Shown: positions 56,101 to 63,807 of the stretch, piece by piece
How the letters are laid out: each line of letters starts with the position of its first letter
How positions within the stretch are numbered: the first letter of the stretch is position 1
NCBI GenBank assembly: GCA_944391965.1
Contig: CALXVH010000006.1
Span: forward strand, 1 to 63,808
DNA from: an uncultured Clostridia bacterium
GTDB taxonomy: Bacteria; Bacillota; Clostridia; TANB77; CAG-508
Reading direction: 5' to 3'
DNA length: 63,808 nt
The notes under the pieces: generated by a model
The model's database searches: none
The model's input: only the letters and a program-made list of their open reading frames with translations
What the model was told of the DNA's origin: nothing
Position numbers and translations under genes: made by a program

Positions 56101-57272
56101 TACGTATCTTGAATATCGCTATAATCTAACGAAGTATTTATTGTTGGATCTATAATTATTGGAAATTCCCTTTCTTTATCTTCTAACCACTCCATGTTTG
56201 GAATAATTTCAACTAAATATCCATCTCCTTCTTCCTTTAAATTTACTTGAATAGCATTAGACTGCTCTAATTTATTATCAAACATATATGGAGCTTCTAT
56301 TTTATATATTAACTCATTTGTATTTTTATCTTTTACTAATATTTCTTTATTCTCGTTTAATGACATTTTTAAATTATTAGTTTGATATTTAAATACATAT
56401 TTTTCATTAATAGCTTCTTTGTTTTTTATAATTATACTTTCTTTTACAGATTCAGATGTATTAGAATATACTAAATCTGTATCTTCTATAATATTTTCAT
56501 ATTGAATCTCAGAAAAAACTTTTTCTTGATTTATAATTTCTATATTTTTTTCATTTCTACTATTATATAATTCATTTAATTTATTGCTATTTTTTTCGAT
56601 ATTTTTATCTTGATTATTAATTTTTGCTTGTATTTTATTTATTTTACCTATCTCTTTATCAATTTCATAATCATTCTTCATGATATTATTTTCAGTATTA
56701 ATTTTATTTTCTAATAAACTATTACTCATTAACTCCCTATCATTTAGGCTATCCCCATTTTCTATATTATCTTCTTCAGTATTTTTTTCATTTTCCACTA
56801 TCTGCCACTTAAGCTCATAATTTTCTTTTTTTATTGTTGCAATTTCAGAATTCTTTGATATTGATTTTGCATATTCAATACTATATGGACCTTCTCTATT
56901 TTGTATTTTTTCATTGTTTTCAATTAAACTATTGTCTATCTCTTCTAATTTTCCATTCTTTTCATAGTGTATATTTGTTGAATACATCGTAACCATCTTA
57001 CTTCCATCACTCATCAAAAATGTTTTCTCATTTAATGTTCTTTTTGATACATCTTCTCCTAATATTTCTCTTGTGGTTACTTTGTCCGCCTCTCTTTTGT
57101 TTTCTCTTTCGTTTAATTCCTCTGTACTTAATTTTGAACTACTTTTAGCTTGACCAAAATTAAAACTTATAGCATTTACAAAGCTATTATTTGATGTAAC
57201 AGTTACAGTAATTATTAGTAAGATTGCTATTATTTTAATCTTAATCCATTTTGCTTTTTCACTTCCTTTCAT
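50142..57272 (-). CDS. Secreted RHS/YD-repeat protein with ricin trefoils and GIY-YIG-like C-terminus
   Basis: 2376 residues. Order: signal peptide (about 1-35), low-complexity coiled coil (about 180-260), a DNRLRE-type carbohydrate-binding-like domain (about 375-565), YD repeats, a CBM4/9-like sandwich (about 907-1056), three tandem ricin-type beta-trefoils (about 1150-1290, 1303-1448, 1455-1596), more YD repeats (about 1600-2140), the RHS core RYDTETGLYYLQSRYYDPEIG (2145-2205), one hydrophobic segment (2207-2227) and a C-terminal ~110-residue domain (2267-2376) with IYVLKD...VQYVGRT of the GIY-YIG nuclease fold. RHS shells are cleaved and deliver a variable C-terminal toxin, so this reads as a contact-dependent nuclease toxin, an inference. 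DUF4259 follows 10 bp later. Confidence 0.88.
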   Translation of the reverse strand: MKGSEKAKWIKIKIIAILLIITVTVTSNNSFVNAISFNFGQAKSSSKLSTEELNERENKREADKVTTREILGEDVSKRTLNEKTFLMSDGSKMVTMYSTNIHYEKNGKLEEIDNSLIENNEKIQNREGPYSIEYAKSISKNSEIATIKKENYELKWQIVENEKNTEEDNIENGDSLNDRELMSNSLLENKINTENNIMKNDYEIDKEIGKINKIQAKINNQDKNIEKNSNKLNELYNSRNEKNIEIINQEKVFSEIQYENIIEDTDLVYSNTSESVKESIIIKNKEAINEKYVFKYQTNNLKMSLNENKEILVKDKNTNELIYKIEAPYMFDNKLEQSNAIQVNLKEEGDGYLVEIIPNMEWLEDKEREFPIIIDPTINTSLDYSDIQDTYIFKGDSRTPNRHKAHIIRIGSNNRLKNAPRGLIKFNLPELRAGDQVVAAMLDICNYPDTEEWTPSKNEMQINVHKMTADWQEEWASWDNCNNNYDPHITDYIKYKYDENSPFKYNYFNITSIVKDWYINGNNYGIMLKDNIETYNYNQSDAYFVSANTHSAYMQGRPMIQIVYRNQTGLESNMSYHAQDIGRAGTVNTNDYNGNVTLSHNDVNTPGERLTASISHIYNTNNRNDDSEVGKGFKLNYKQQINLVNINNTEYARFLDEDGTEHYFKKSNNTYLDEDNLNLRLTLENDVFTMVDNLGTSQRFRKINDRWQLYEIEDANKEKITINFDGSGNITSVIDASWATLYLEYNNGKLTAIKDLDGRRTEYFYNGNGNLVQIKYPDGKSSWYEYDYLNLLTKAQNIDNSYFLYDYYRQKVNRVKNIKQYGNNNEEGASLEINYENNTTKFTNEEGYTNVYTFNNSGKNISIGDFGKEGNNVNNAYGKMYEYGNEGTTKNKLLLESNLISVRETPGNLIQNPYFDNGLDNWSKIAYVDGNDCVINVDNNNVYKTWGTAYDERKLFQSVNISGKKGDVYNLSYWVKSLGLQEEGTGGKSVRVTVAINRNDNTTQWFDSFVNTDTPHWQYMSKELIADSDYKSIDIHLINNYGANDTFWDNIGLFKDDKGTSYQYDSNGNIVSTVDKAKQDSTYNYSSNGKIATSLNAKGGKFTYEYDFNDRNRLNKAYNNSGQKYSYKYNNYGNVVESKVEETNKATMLENGKTYNIQFASNNNVFDVRSVETGNGVAIQQWEYVEGYANKEFIAESDKDGYYFLTAKHSNKVIDVDVNKVNIQQYEKHLGDNQLWKAIDNGDGTIRIVSKAKGNDYCITLKEDTAADGTDIILAKWEGKSTQKLRLYDVNGNYPLVDKEIIESGEVYRLKAKNSSLYVEASGDYNSNWSEVTQQEYKANEKRQLWRIVRISDSVYKVVNLASNEGKVLDVTNGINSNNNLLQLYENGENNQAQNWQIYKNSDGTFTIKTKLENGNRCLTIQNASKEVGGKCEIYDITNQESQKFYLEKVDMFDIDAGSTYKIKAKHSNKYIGINGTNVEQQDSNELDTQKWKLKRLTNGYYKILSANDINYAIDIDNMNEEKGTNVKIYNNSSEPNIAQEFEFVPTGDGSYSIRSRLTYGKRCLDVEGASTEDGGNIWSWEINNFDAQKFYLEEVIPSEERKYIKTTGEYSEDGRYLTSMKDQLGNESHFEYDSNRGLTLKEIDAKGNTTNYEYDSKTDNLQKITRQVGEKEYSNAYTYENDNIKTITHNGTQYSYNYDGFGNVKDIYIGNQLMKTTKYGAKNGNIEEIIYGNSQNVKYQYDRFNRVVKKEKITGNIEYVYDSRSNLKTVTDNSIGVTTNYTYDLADRVTSIDYSNNFKINYGYDLNNNINQVKYSYDNSDYTISYNFDGDNNLNSLSFDDTIQTSSYDRLLRITSKNLNNDEGTYKTEFKYVNAEEANRTTTLLESIKNGNEDEIRYTYDELGNITEIYNGNNMMVKYYYDELNQLIRENNKEQNKTITYEYDGGGNLLNKKEYDYTEQEITIQPTKIIEYIYNNANWKEQLTSYDGKEISYDAVGNIISYNGNEYTWQNGRELSTLVNNDKNLNISYKYNDDRIRTEKIVNGIKTEYLLDDNIVILEIQGEDILYYEYDENNELIGFKYNDEQYYYIKNGQNDIIGILNDKLEKVISYEYDTWGNLIKIEDSQGNDVTNDKNSIGYKNPYRYRGYRYDTETGLYYLQSRYYDPEIGRFINADDLLANSGGILEHNTYIYCNNNPINQIDSSGNISIAIVGLVIGIAALVISAFSNKSNTGVVSSIVDGVGSVASSVTSGVKKAVSNANKNQKANYIYVLKDKNERVQYVGRTTDLKKTEWRHKHNKYRENLDLIPIEFNLGRMEARIAEQYYIMYYETLNKQDKKNNQINGLRKSLWFAPEFTQYVKFGLSAFVPENETYVGE

Positions 57273-57332
57273 AGTATTACTCCTCCTTTTAATTTATTTA
57301 AAAAGGCAAAAATGTCTTCTTATCATGAAAAA

Positions 57333-57361
57333 ACTCGCCAATGTCTTTCACATTAGCGAGT
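57333..57361 (-). terminator. Terminator/attenuator in the RHS leader
   Basis: ACTCGCCAATG / CATTAGCGAGT stem (57333-57343 and 57351-57361), followed on the minus strand by a T6 run. It lies 60 bp before the RHS start codon and 275 bp after the lepB stop. No promoter is visible between it and the ATG, so RHS transcription may have to pass it. Confidence 0.7.
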
Positions 57362-57579
57362 CGCACAATAATAAAATGTAGTTTTTTCCTACATTGTTAT
57401 TAAATTTACAATTCTTTAATATCCCCTTAATTTTCATATATTTTCCCTTTATTTCAAATAAATTAATTCATTTTATATATATCATATTTCTACATTTTAA
57501 GCAATAAAATAACCAATAATAGCAAAAATAATTTTACAATTATTGGTTTTAATAAATTCACTACGTCTTCACTAAAAAA

Positions 57580-57607
57580 GGGATTTTAGGACCGTCCCCA
57601 AATCCCT
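57580..57607. repeat. GGACCGTCC palindromic repeat, copy C
   Basis: Nearly the same 28-bp palindrome as at 37007-37033 (GGGATTTTAGGACCGTCC then CCAAATCCC here). It sits just downstream of lepB. Third locus of this element in the window, all in intergenic DNA. From 57362 to 57579 I see only AT-rich sequence. Confidence 0.6.
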
Positions 57608-57635
57608 GCTAGGAAGGCCCCAACTTCCTATCTTT

Positions 57636-58265
57636 TTATTCAACTTTTCCAAATTTATCAAATGGCCAGAATCTAAAAAGAACTATACTTTCTATCTTAT
57701 CTTGTGGAATGCAACCAAATGCCCTACAATCATGACTTTCTTGTCTATTATCTCCCATTGCAAACACAGTTCCCTCTGGTACTGTAAAATCTACTAATAA
57801 TCCGCCTTCAGCTTCTGTTTTTACACTAGAAGATAAATAATCCTCTTCTAATTCTTCCCCATTTATATATACTTTTCCATTTTGAATTTTAACATGTTCA
57901 CCTGGTAAGGCAATTACTCTTTTTATATAACTTACTTTTCCTATTTCTAATACATTATGAACAAATTTATTATCTGGTTCTTCATACCTTGCAGTTGGAG
58001 ATTCTTCAAACTCTGCCTCTGTTAAATAATCTTCAGTTGGTGCCTCAAAAGTTATAATATCTCCTCTTTCTGGTAGTTTATGAGTTAAACGTATTGTTCT
58101 ATTTAATATCAATCTTTGACCTTCTATTAATGTTGGTTTCATAGAAACAGATTGAACTTGAGTTGGTGTCATTATGTAATATCGTATCCATAGTCCTAAA
58201 ACTACCGCTATAATAATACATATTACCCACTCTAGAATATTTTTTAATTCTTCATTAATATTCAT
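57636..58265 (-). CDS. lepB: Signal peptidase I
   Basis: 209 residues with one N-terminal membrane helix (11-29) and the Ser41/Lys115 dyad in SVSMKPTL and YIKRVIALPGE. The conserved MGDNRQESHDCRAFG box follows. It removes signal peptides outside the membrane, including presumably that of the RHS protein encoded downstream. It follows dapL after 27 bp on the same strand. Confidence 0.96.
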   Translation of the reverse strand: MNINEELKNILEWVICIIIAVVLGLWIRYYIMTPTQVQSVSMKPTLIEGQRLILNRTIRLTHKLPERGDIITFEAPTEDYLTEAEFEESPTARYEEPDNKFVHNVLEIGKVSYIKRVIALPGEHVKIQNGKVYINGEELEEDYLSSSVKTEAEGGLLVDFTVPEGTVFAMGDNRQESHDCRAFGCIPQDKIESIVLFRFWPFDKFGKVE

Positions 58266-58292
58266 ATTTTAATAATTGCCTCCTAGCTTATA

Positions 58293-59531
58293 CTAGAATT
58301 GCAATGTTTCTTTAATTCTCTTCATTGCTTCTTCTGTATTTTTTCTTTCACCAAATGCTGTTAATCTAAAATATCCTTCACCACTTGGTCCAAAACCAAC
58401 ACCTGGTGTTCCTACAACATTTGCTTTCTCTAATAATAAATCAAAGAAATCCCAAGATTTCATATTGTTTGGTACTTTAAGCCATATATATGGTGAATTA
58501 ATTCCTCCATAATACTCTATACCAACTTCATCTAATCCTTCTCTTATTATTTTCGCATTTTCTAAATAATATTTAATATTTTCTCTTATTTCTTTTTGTC
58601 CTTCTTCTGAATAAACAGCTTCTGCTCCTCTTTGTGTTACATATGATACACCATTAAATTTTGTACATTGTCTTCTGTTCCACATTTTATTTAAGCTAAC
58701 TTCTTCTCCATTACTTGCTTTTACTTTTAATTCTTTTGGAACAATTGTATATGCACATCTTATTCCTGTAAAGCCAGCTGTTTTTGAAAAGCTTTTAAAT
58801 TCTATTGCAACTTCTTTTGCTCCATCAATTTCATAAATAGTATGTGGAATATCATCTTCTGTTATGAAAGCTTCATATGCAGCATCATATAAAATAATAG
58901 AGTTATTTTCTTTAGCATATTTTACCCATTTAGCTAATTCTTCTTTTGATATAACTGTTCCTGTTGGATTATTTGGGAAACATAGATATATCATATCTGG
59001 AACTTCTTTTGGAAGTTCCGGTGTAAAATTATTTTCTGCTGTGCATGGTATGTAAATAATTCCTTCATATTTTCCTGTTTCTTCGTTGTATTTACCTGTT
59101 CTTCCAGACATTATATTCGTATCTAAATATACTGGATATACTGGATCTGTTATTGCAACTTTATTATCTACATCAAATAAATCTACAATATTACCACAAT
59201 CACATTTAGCACCATCTGATACAAAAACTTCATCTGGATCTATTTTTACTCCTCTTTTTTCATAATCATATTTTACTATTGCATTTCTTAAGAAGTCATA
59301 TCCTTGCTCTGGACCATAACCCCTAAAAGTATTGCCTGCTCCTTCTTCTTCTACTGCTTTTTTCATTTGTTCCAATACTTTAGGAACTATAGGTTTTGTT
59401 ACATCTCCTATTCCTAATTTAATAATTTTTTTATCTGGATGTTCCTCCTGATATTTTGCCACTTTCTTAGCTATTGTAGAAAATAAATAGCTATCTTGCA
59501 TTTTTAAAAAATTTTCGTTAATTTTAATCAT
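58293..59531 (-). CDS. dapL: LL-diaminopimelate aminotransferase
   Basis: 412 residues, class I/II PLP aminotransferase. It has the DapL hallmarks [14 protein letters not shown] and [10 protein letters not shown], with the PLP lysine in [10 protein letters not shown]. It converts tetrahydrodipicolinate directly to LL-DAP with glutamate, bypassing the acylated path; DapF at 62.5 kb then makes meso-DAP. GGAGG supports the ATG. It is divergent from murE, which uses that product. Confident. Confidence 0.95.
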   Translation of the reverse strand: MIKINENFLKMQDSYLFSTIAKKVAKYQEEHPDKKIIKLGIGDVTKPIVPKVLEQMKKAVEEEGAGNTFRGYGPEQGYDFLRNAIVKYDYEKRGVKIDPDEVFVSDGAKCDCGNIVDLFDVDNKVAITDPVYPVYLDTNIMSGRTGKYNEETGKYEGIIYIPCTAENNFTPELPKEVPDMIYLCFPNNPTGTVISKEELAKWVKYAKENNSIILYDAAYEAFITEDDIPHTIYEIDGAKEVAIEFKSFSKTAGFTGIRCAYTIVPKELKVKASNGEEVSLNKMWNRRQCTKFNGVSYVTQRGAEAVYSEEGQKEIRENIKYYLENAKIIREGLDEVGIEYYGGINSPYIWLKVPNNMKSWDFFDLLLEKANVVGTPGVGFGPSGEGYFRLTAFGERKNTEEAMKRIKETLQF

Positions 59532-59673
59532 TTTTTGCCTCCTAAGAGTCTTTAATTACAGAATTTCTAGTTAGAAATTTCTCTTATTATTTTATATTAT
59601 TTATATGTTTTATTGTCAATAGTATGTACAAAAAAAATAAAAGAGTATATAATTGCTGCAAGAGGTGAAACAA

Positions 59674-61173
59674 ATGAAGATTAAAGAAATTTTTAATAAT
59701 GTAAACATAATTGAATCTGTTGGTAACTTAGATACAGAAATTAATAATATTTCTTCAGATTCAAGAGTTATAGAAAAAAATGATATGTTTTTTGCAATAA
59801 AAGGATATGATTTAGATGGAACTAAATTTATAAATAGTGCTGTTCAAAATGGTGCGTCTGCTATTGTTATTGATGAAACATGCAATATTGCAGATTATGA
59901 AGTACCAGAAAGTGTAACAATACTTAAAGTAGACAATATTCGTCGTACACTTGCAGTAGCTAGTTGTAATTTATATGATAATCCATCAAAGAAATTAAAA
60001 CTTATAGGTGTTACTGGAACAAAAGGAAAAACTACATCTACTTATATGATTAAATCTATACTTCAAAAACACGGACTTAAAGTTGGATTAATTGGAAGTA
60101 TAGCTATATATATTAATGATGAAAAAATCGAAGATTGTGACAGAACAACTGCAGAAAGCTATAAAATCCAAAAGACTTTAGCTATGATGGTTAAAGAAAA
60201 CGTTGACATAGTTGTTTTAGAAGTATCTTCACAAGCAATGAAATTAGATAGAGTTGTTGGTTGTGAATTCGATTCAGTTCTATTCACAAATCTTTCTGAG
60301 GATCATATAAGTCCAAAAGAACACAAAGATATGGAAGACTATTTCGAAGCTAAGCTTTCTTTAGCTAAAATGGCTCCATTTGTAGTGTTTAATTTAGATA
60401 ATGAATATACAGCTAGAATTCCAAATCTTTTACCAGATAAAGAATTAAGAAGTTTCGCAATGGATACTAAAGCTGATGTAATGGCAAAAGATTTAAATTT
60501 AAGTAATACTGGTGTTGATTTTACACTTTGTATGAATGATAAAGAATTTCCTGTAAGAGTTTCTATACCAGGAAAATATATGGTATATAACTGTTTAGGA
60601 GCTATTGGCATTTCTACTTATTTTGGAGCTCATGTTAAAGATATTCAAGAAGCTTTAAAAGATATTAAAGTATTTGGTAGAAGTGAGGTTGTTCCTAACA
60701 AATTAGGTCTAAAAATATTAATAGACTATGCTCATACCCCATCTAGCCTACAATCTATTCTAGAAACTGTTAAACCTTACACTAAAGGTAGAGTTATTTG
60801 TACTTGGGGTGTTGGTGGAGATAGAGATTCTAAAAAACGTCCTATAATGGGAGAAATTTCTGGTAATCTAGCAGATTTAACAATACTTACTTCTGACCAA
60901 GTTCGTACAGAAGATCCTAATAAAATTTTAGATGATATCGAAGTTGGACTTAAAAAATCTGGTGGTGAATATGTACGTATTTTAAATAGAACTGAAGCTA
61001 TAAAATATGCTTTATCAATCGCAACTCCAGATGACATTATTGTACTACCTGGACTTGGAAGTGATTTATATATTGAATATATGCATGTTAAATACCCATA
61101 TGACGAAAGAGTTGTTATTCATGATGCTATAGAAGAAATGATTGCTTCTGGCGAAAGAAAACCAGTAGAATAA
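59674..61173 (+). CDS. murE: UDP-MurNAc-tripeptide synthetase (MurE)
   Basis: 499 residues from ATG at 59674, which has AGAGGTG 6 nt upstream; a TTG seven codons earlier has none. The Mur-ligase motifs are present: GVTGTKGKTTSTYMI (ATP), TTAESYKIQ, SSQAMKLDRV and DYAHTP. The residue-selection loop reads TSDQVRTEDP, keeping the Arg that meso-DAP enzymes use in DNPR, though the N and P have changed. With dapL and dapF nearby, meso-DAP is the likely substrate. It is divergent from dapL and convergent with folC. Confidence 0.94.
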   Translation: MKIKEIFNNVNIIESVGNLDTEINNISSDSRVIEKNDMFFAIKGYDLDGTKFINSAVQNGASAIVIDETCNIADYEVPESVTILKVDNIRRTLAVASCNLYDNPSKKLKLIGVTGTKGKTTSTYMIKSILQKHGLKVGLIGSIAIYINDEKIEDCDRTTAESYKIQKTLAMMVKENVDIVVLEVSSQAMKLDRVVGCEFDSVLFTNLSEDHISPKEHKDMEDYFEAKLSLAKMAPFVVFNLDNEYTARIPNLLPDKELRSFAMDTKADVMAKDLNLSNTGVDFTLCMNDKEFPVRVSIPGKYMVYNCLGAIGISTYFGAHVKDIQEALKDIKVFGRSEVVPNKLGLKILIDYAHTPSSLQSILETVKPYTKGRVICTWGVGGDRDSKKRPIMGEISGNLADLTILTSDQVRTEDPNKILDDIEVGLKKSGGEYVRILNRTEAIKYALSIATPDDIIVLPGLGSDLYIEYMHVKYPYDERVVIHDAIEEMIASGERKPVE

Positions 61174-61180
61174 AAAAATT

Positions 61181-61206
61181 AAGCTGCACTTTTTAGTGCA
61201 GCTTTT
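61181..61206. terminator. Terminator between murE and folC
   Basis: AAGCTGCACT / AGTGCAGCTT, a perfect 10-bp stem with a T4 loop, followed by a T run on the plus side and A run on the left. It serves both convergent genes. Confidence 0.85.
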
Positions 61207-61209
61207 GAA

Positions 61210-62479
61210 TTATTCTTCATTTATATACTTAATTACATCACCATAAATATAAAAACTTCCTACGATGAAAATTGTATAATCTTTATATTCGTGTAAACTC
61301 TTTTTTATAGCTTCATTTAAATCTATGCCACTTACATTTTTTCCATTTAACCTTATAGCTTCTTCACTTAAAACTTTGTTATCCCAGTATCTTTCTTTAC
61401 TATTTCCATTTGTAAATATATAAATATTATCATCATTTTTTACTAATAATTTTAATACAGTTTTATAATCCTTAGATTTTAGTAAAGAAATAATAAATAC
61501 TTTTTTAGTATCCTTATAATACATATTAACCGAATTTATAAAATTTTTTATTGCAAGTTCATTATGTCCTCCGTCATATATAACTGTAGGATTTTCATGT
61601 AGTGTTTCGAATCTACCTTTGTGTACTACTGTTTCTAATGCTTCCCTTACTTTTTCTTCTGGTAAGTTATATCTGTTTTTCAGAATATCTACTGCTTCTA
61701 AACAAATACTTGCATTATATATTTGTGATTTTCCTTTAAGTTTTATCTTTACATTTTTATATTGCTTATAATCAAAAGTTTGAAAATCCTTATTATATGA
61801 ATAATTTTGTATCTCTTTTTTATTTATCAAATGCAATTCATTATTTTCTTTTTTACATTTATCAATAATAACTTTATCAACACTTTCACTTTGGCTTATA
61901 TAAACTGTATTTGAATTTTTCTTTATTATTCCTGCTTTTTGAAAAGCAATTTCTTCTAGTGAATTTCCTAAAACATTCATGTGGTCATATCCTATGGAAT
62001 TAATAATAGAAATTTCAGGATAAATTATATTTGTACAATCATATAACCCTCCCATTCCAACTTCCATAACAACCACATCACATTTTTTGCTTTCAAAATA
62101 CGCTATAGCCATTGTTGTTTCTAACTCGAATAAAGTAACATTTCTCTCATGAGCTACATTATATTCTTTAACTAATGGATCTAATTTAGTTATAATTTCT
62201 TCCATCTCTTTATTAGTAATATTTATGTTATTAACACTTATTCTTTCATTATATCTTATTAAATGTGGTGATATAAATTTTCCGACTTTATATCCGCTTT
62301 TTTAAAAAGATATTTGTCATCATTTCTGTACAACTACCTTTTCCATTTGTTCCAGCTATATGTATAAATTTTAGTTTTTCTTCCGGATGACCTAATTTTT
62401 CCATAAAATATTTCATTGCATCTAATGTTGGTCCTTTAGTTCCAGGAAAAAATCCTTGTAAATATTTTTCTACATTCAT
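61210..62479 (-). pseudogene. folC: Folylpolyglutamate/dihydrofolate synthase, broken by one frameshift
   Basis: Two frames together make one full FolC (about 425 residues). The first (62288-62479) has MKYFMEKLGHPEEKLKF and the P-loop IAGTNGKGSCTEMM, ending at an early stop. The second continues GYKVGKF, ISPHLIRYNERIS (still upstream of the ATG at 62205) and on through MEVGMGGLYDCTNI to the C-terminus. The break is at a T6 run (62298-62303; A6 on the coding strand). One base fewer or two more restores the family sequence. It could be a real mutation or a homopolymer error. If intact it adds glutamates to folates. It lies 59 bp after dapF. Confidence 0.88.
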
Positions 62480-62538
62480 TTTATTTCTCCTATTTTAATA
62501 TCCCATTAGTTTTATCATATTTTAGCAATTTTGTATAG

Positions 62539-63384
62539 CTATATGTTTATATTTCCATCATATACTTTTGTTGCTATACCACTCATAATAATATGTCCAT
62601 TTTGTTTATTATAGTTTAATTTTAATTCTCCACCTCTTAATATAGCTTTAACATAACTAGAGCATATTCCTTTATAATAAGCTATGCAAAATGAGGCACA
62701 AGATCCTGTTCCACACGCATAGGTTTCTCCTACTCCTCTTTCCCATGTTCTAATCTTTAATGTATTTCTACCTAAACATTGAACAAATTCTACATTTATT
62801 TTATTTGGAAAGCATTTCATATTTTCAATTGCTGGTCCGTATTTTTCTATATCAATATTTTCTACATTATTTACAAAAATAACTAAATGTGGATTTCCCA
62901 TAGAAACATAATTTCCTATAAATCTGGTGTCATCCACCTTAATATTAACTGATATTGGAATCCTATAATTATTTTGAACGCTTATATTTTTTATGTCATC
63001 AAAAATTGGTCTTCCCATATCTACTTCGACTTCTTGAACTTCGCCATTTAGTACTTTTAATCTTACCACCTTTACTCCAGCTTTAGTTTCTATGCTTATA
63101 CTCTGTTTATCTATTATTCTGTTATCATAAATATATTTAGCAAAACATCTTATCCCATTTCCACACATTTCAGCTTCTGAGCCATCTTTGTTAAAAATTC
63201 TCATCTTTATATCTGCTACAGTACTTTCTTGTACTAAAATAAGTCCATCTGCCCCAACACCAAAATTTCTGTTACACATATATCTAGCTATTTGTGGCAA
63301 TTTATTTTCTGCTAATATATTTTCCAAACAATTTATACATATGTAATCATTACCTAGTCCATGCATTTTAGTAAAAGTAACCAT
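62539..63384 (-). CDS. dapF: Diaminopimelate epimerase
   Basis: 281 residues from the ATG at 63384 with GGAGGTG upstream. The two catalytic cysteines lie in EMCGNGIRC and in YACGTGSCAS, and the start KMHGLGNDYICIN is typical. It converts LL-DAP (from DapL) to meso-DAP for MurE. This gives the window DapL, DapF and MurE, the last steps of the DAP branch. Confident. Confidence 0.96.
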   Translation of the reverse strand: MVTFTKMHGLGNDYICINCLENILAENKLPQIARYMCNRNFGVGADGLILVQESTVADIKMRIFNKDGSEAEMCGNGIRCFAKYIYDNRIIDKQSISIETKAGVKVVRLKVLNGEVQEVEVDMGRPIFDDIKNISVQNNYRIPISVNIKVDDTRFIGNYVSMGNPHLVIFVNNVENIDIEKYGPAIENMKCFPNKINVEFVQCLGRNTLKIRTWERGVGETYACGTGSCASFCIAYYKGICSSYVKAILRGGELKLNYNKQNGHIIMSGIATKVYDGNINI

Positions 63385-63508
63385 ATTTACACCTCCATAC
63401 ATTATACATATGTAAGTTGATGATATTTTGTTACTTTTGACACACTTTTTGACACACTAAATTATAAAAACAAATCACTATATTTTCAGATATTGTGGTT
63501 CGTTTATA

Positions 63509-63752
63509 CACGTCCTTTTTGATTTTTAATATAATTTCACAAAAAAATAGTAGTATCTGATAATTTTTGATACTACTATTTTTGGTGCCTCGAACGGGAA
63601 TCGGCGAGCCGCGTCCTAAAAACAGTCCTCTGACTGTTTTTGCCTTCACTATGTTCAGGCACGTCCTTTTCGATTCCCATTATAATTACAAAAAAATAGT
63701 AGTATCTGATAATTTTTGATACTACTATTTTTGGTGCCTCGAACGGGAATCG
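63509..63752. repeat. Direct repeat carrying the 3' end of tRNA-Phe
   Basis: Two copies (63509-63603 and 63660-63752); 65 bp are identical (63539-63603 and 63688-63752, offset 149 bp). Each copy has a T-arm/acceptor end with TGGTGCCTCGAACGGGAATC and a TAGTAGTATC hairpin behind it. Copy 2 is the true tRNA-Phe end; copy 1 is a fragment. Between them lies a 56-bp insert with CAGTCCTCTGACTG palindrome. This is the pattern left by recombination at a tRNA 3' end, or by a local duplication. Confidence 0.75.
63695..63729 (-). terminator. Terminator of tRNA-Phe
   Basis: AATAGTAGTATC / GATACTACTATT, a perfect 12-bp stem followed by a T run on the minus strand, 3 bp after the tRNA end. The duplicate hairpin at 63546-63580 is the same element in the fragment copy. 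Confidence 0.8.
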
Positions 63753-63807
63753 AACCAGTGACACAGGGATTTTCAGTCCCTTGCTCTACCAACTGAGCTA
63801 TCGAGGC
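63732..63807 (-). tRNA. tRNA-Phe(GAA)
   Basis: On the minus strand: acceptor GCCTCGA/TCGAGGC, D arm AGCTCAGTTGGTAGAGC, anticodon stem AGGGA/TCCCT with loop CTGAAAA (anticodon GAA), T arm GGTTCGATTCC, discriminator A and CCA. It ends one base inside the window. Its 3' portion is duplicated downstream. Confidence 0.95.

Noticed and set aside
62298..62308. Programmed -1 frameshift at A AAA AAG in folC
   Set aside because: The heptamer is in the right phase, but the -1 frame soon meets a stop. The FolC sequence continues in the +1 frame, so classical -1 slippage does not fit.
63431..63764. Two overlapping minus-strand open frames at the right end (63431-63649 and 63576-63764)
   Set aside because: They run through the tRNA-Phe 3' duplicate and hairpins, have no ribosome site, and their peptides translate tRNA and repeat sequence.
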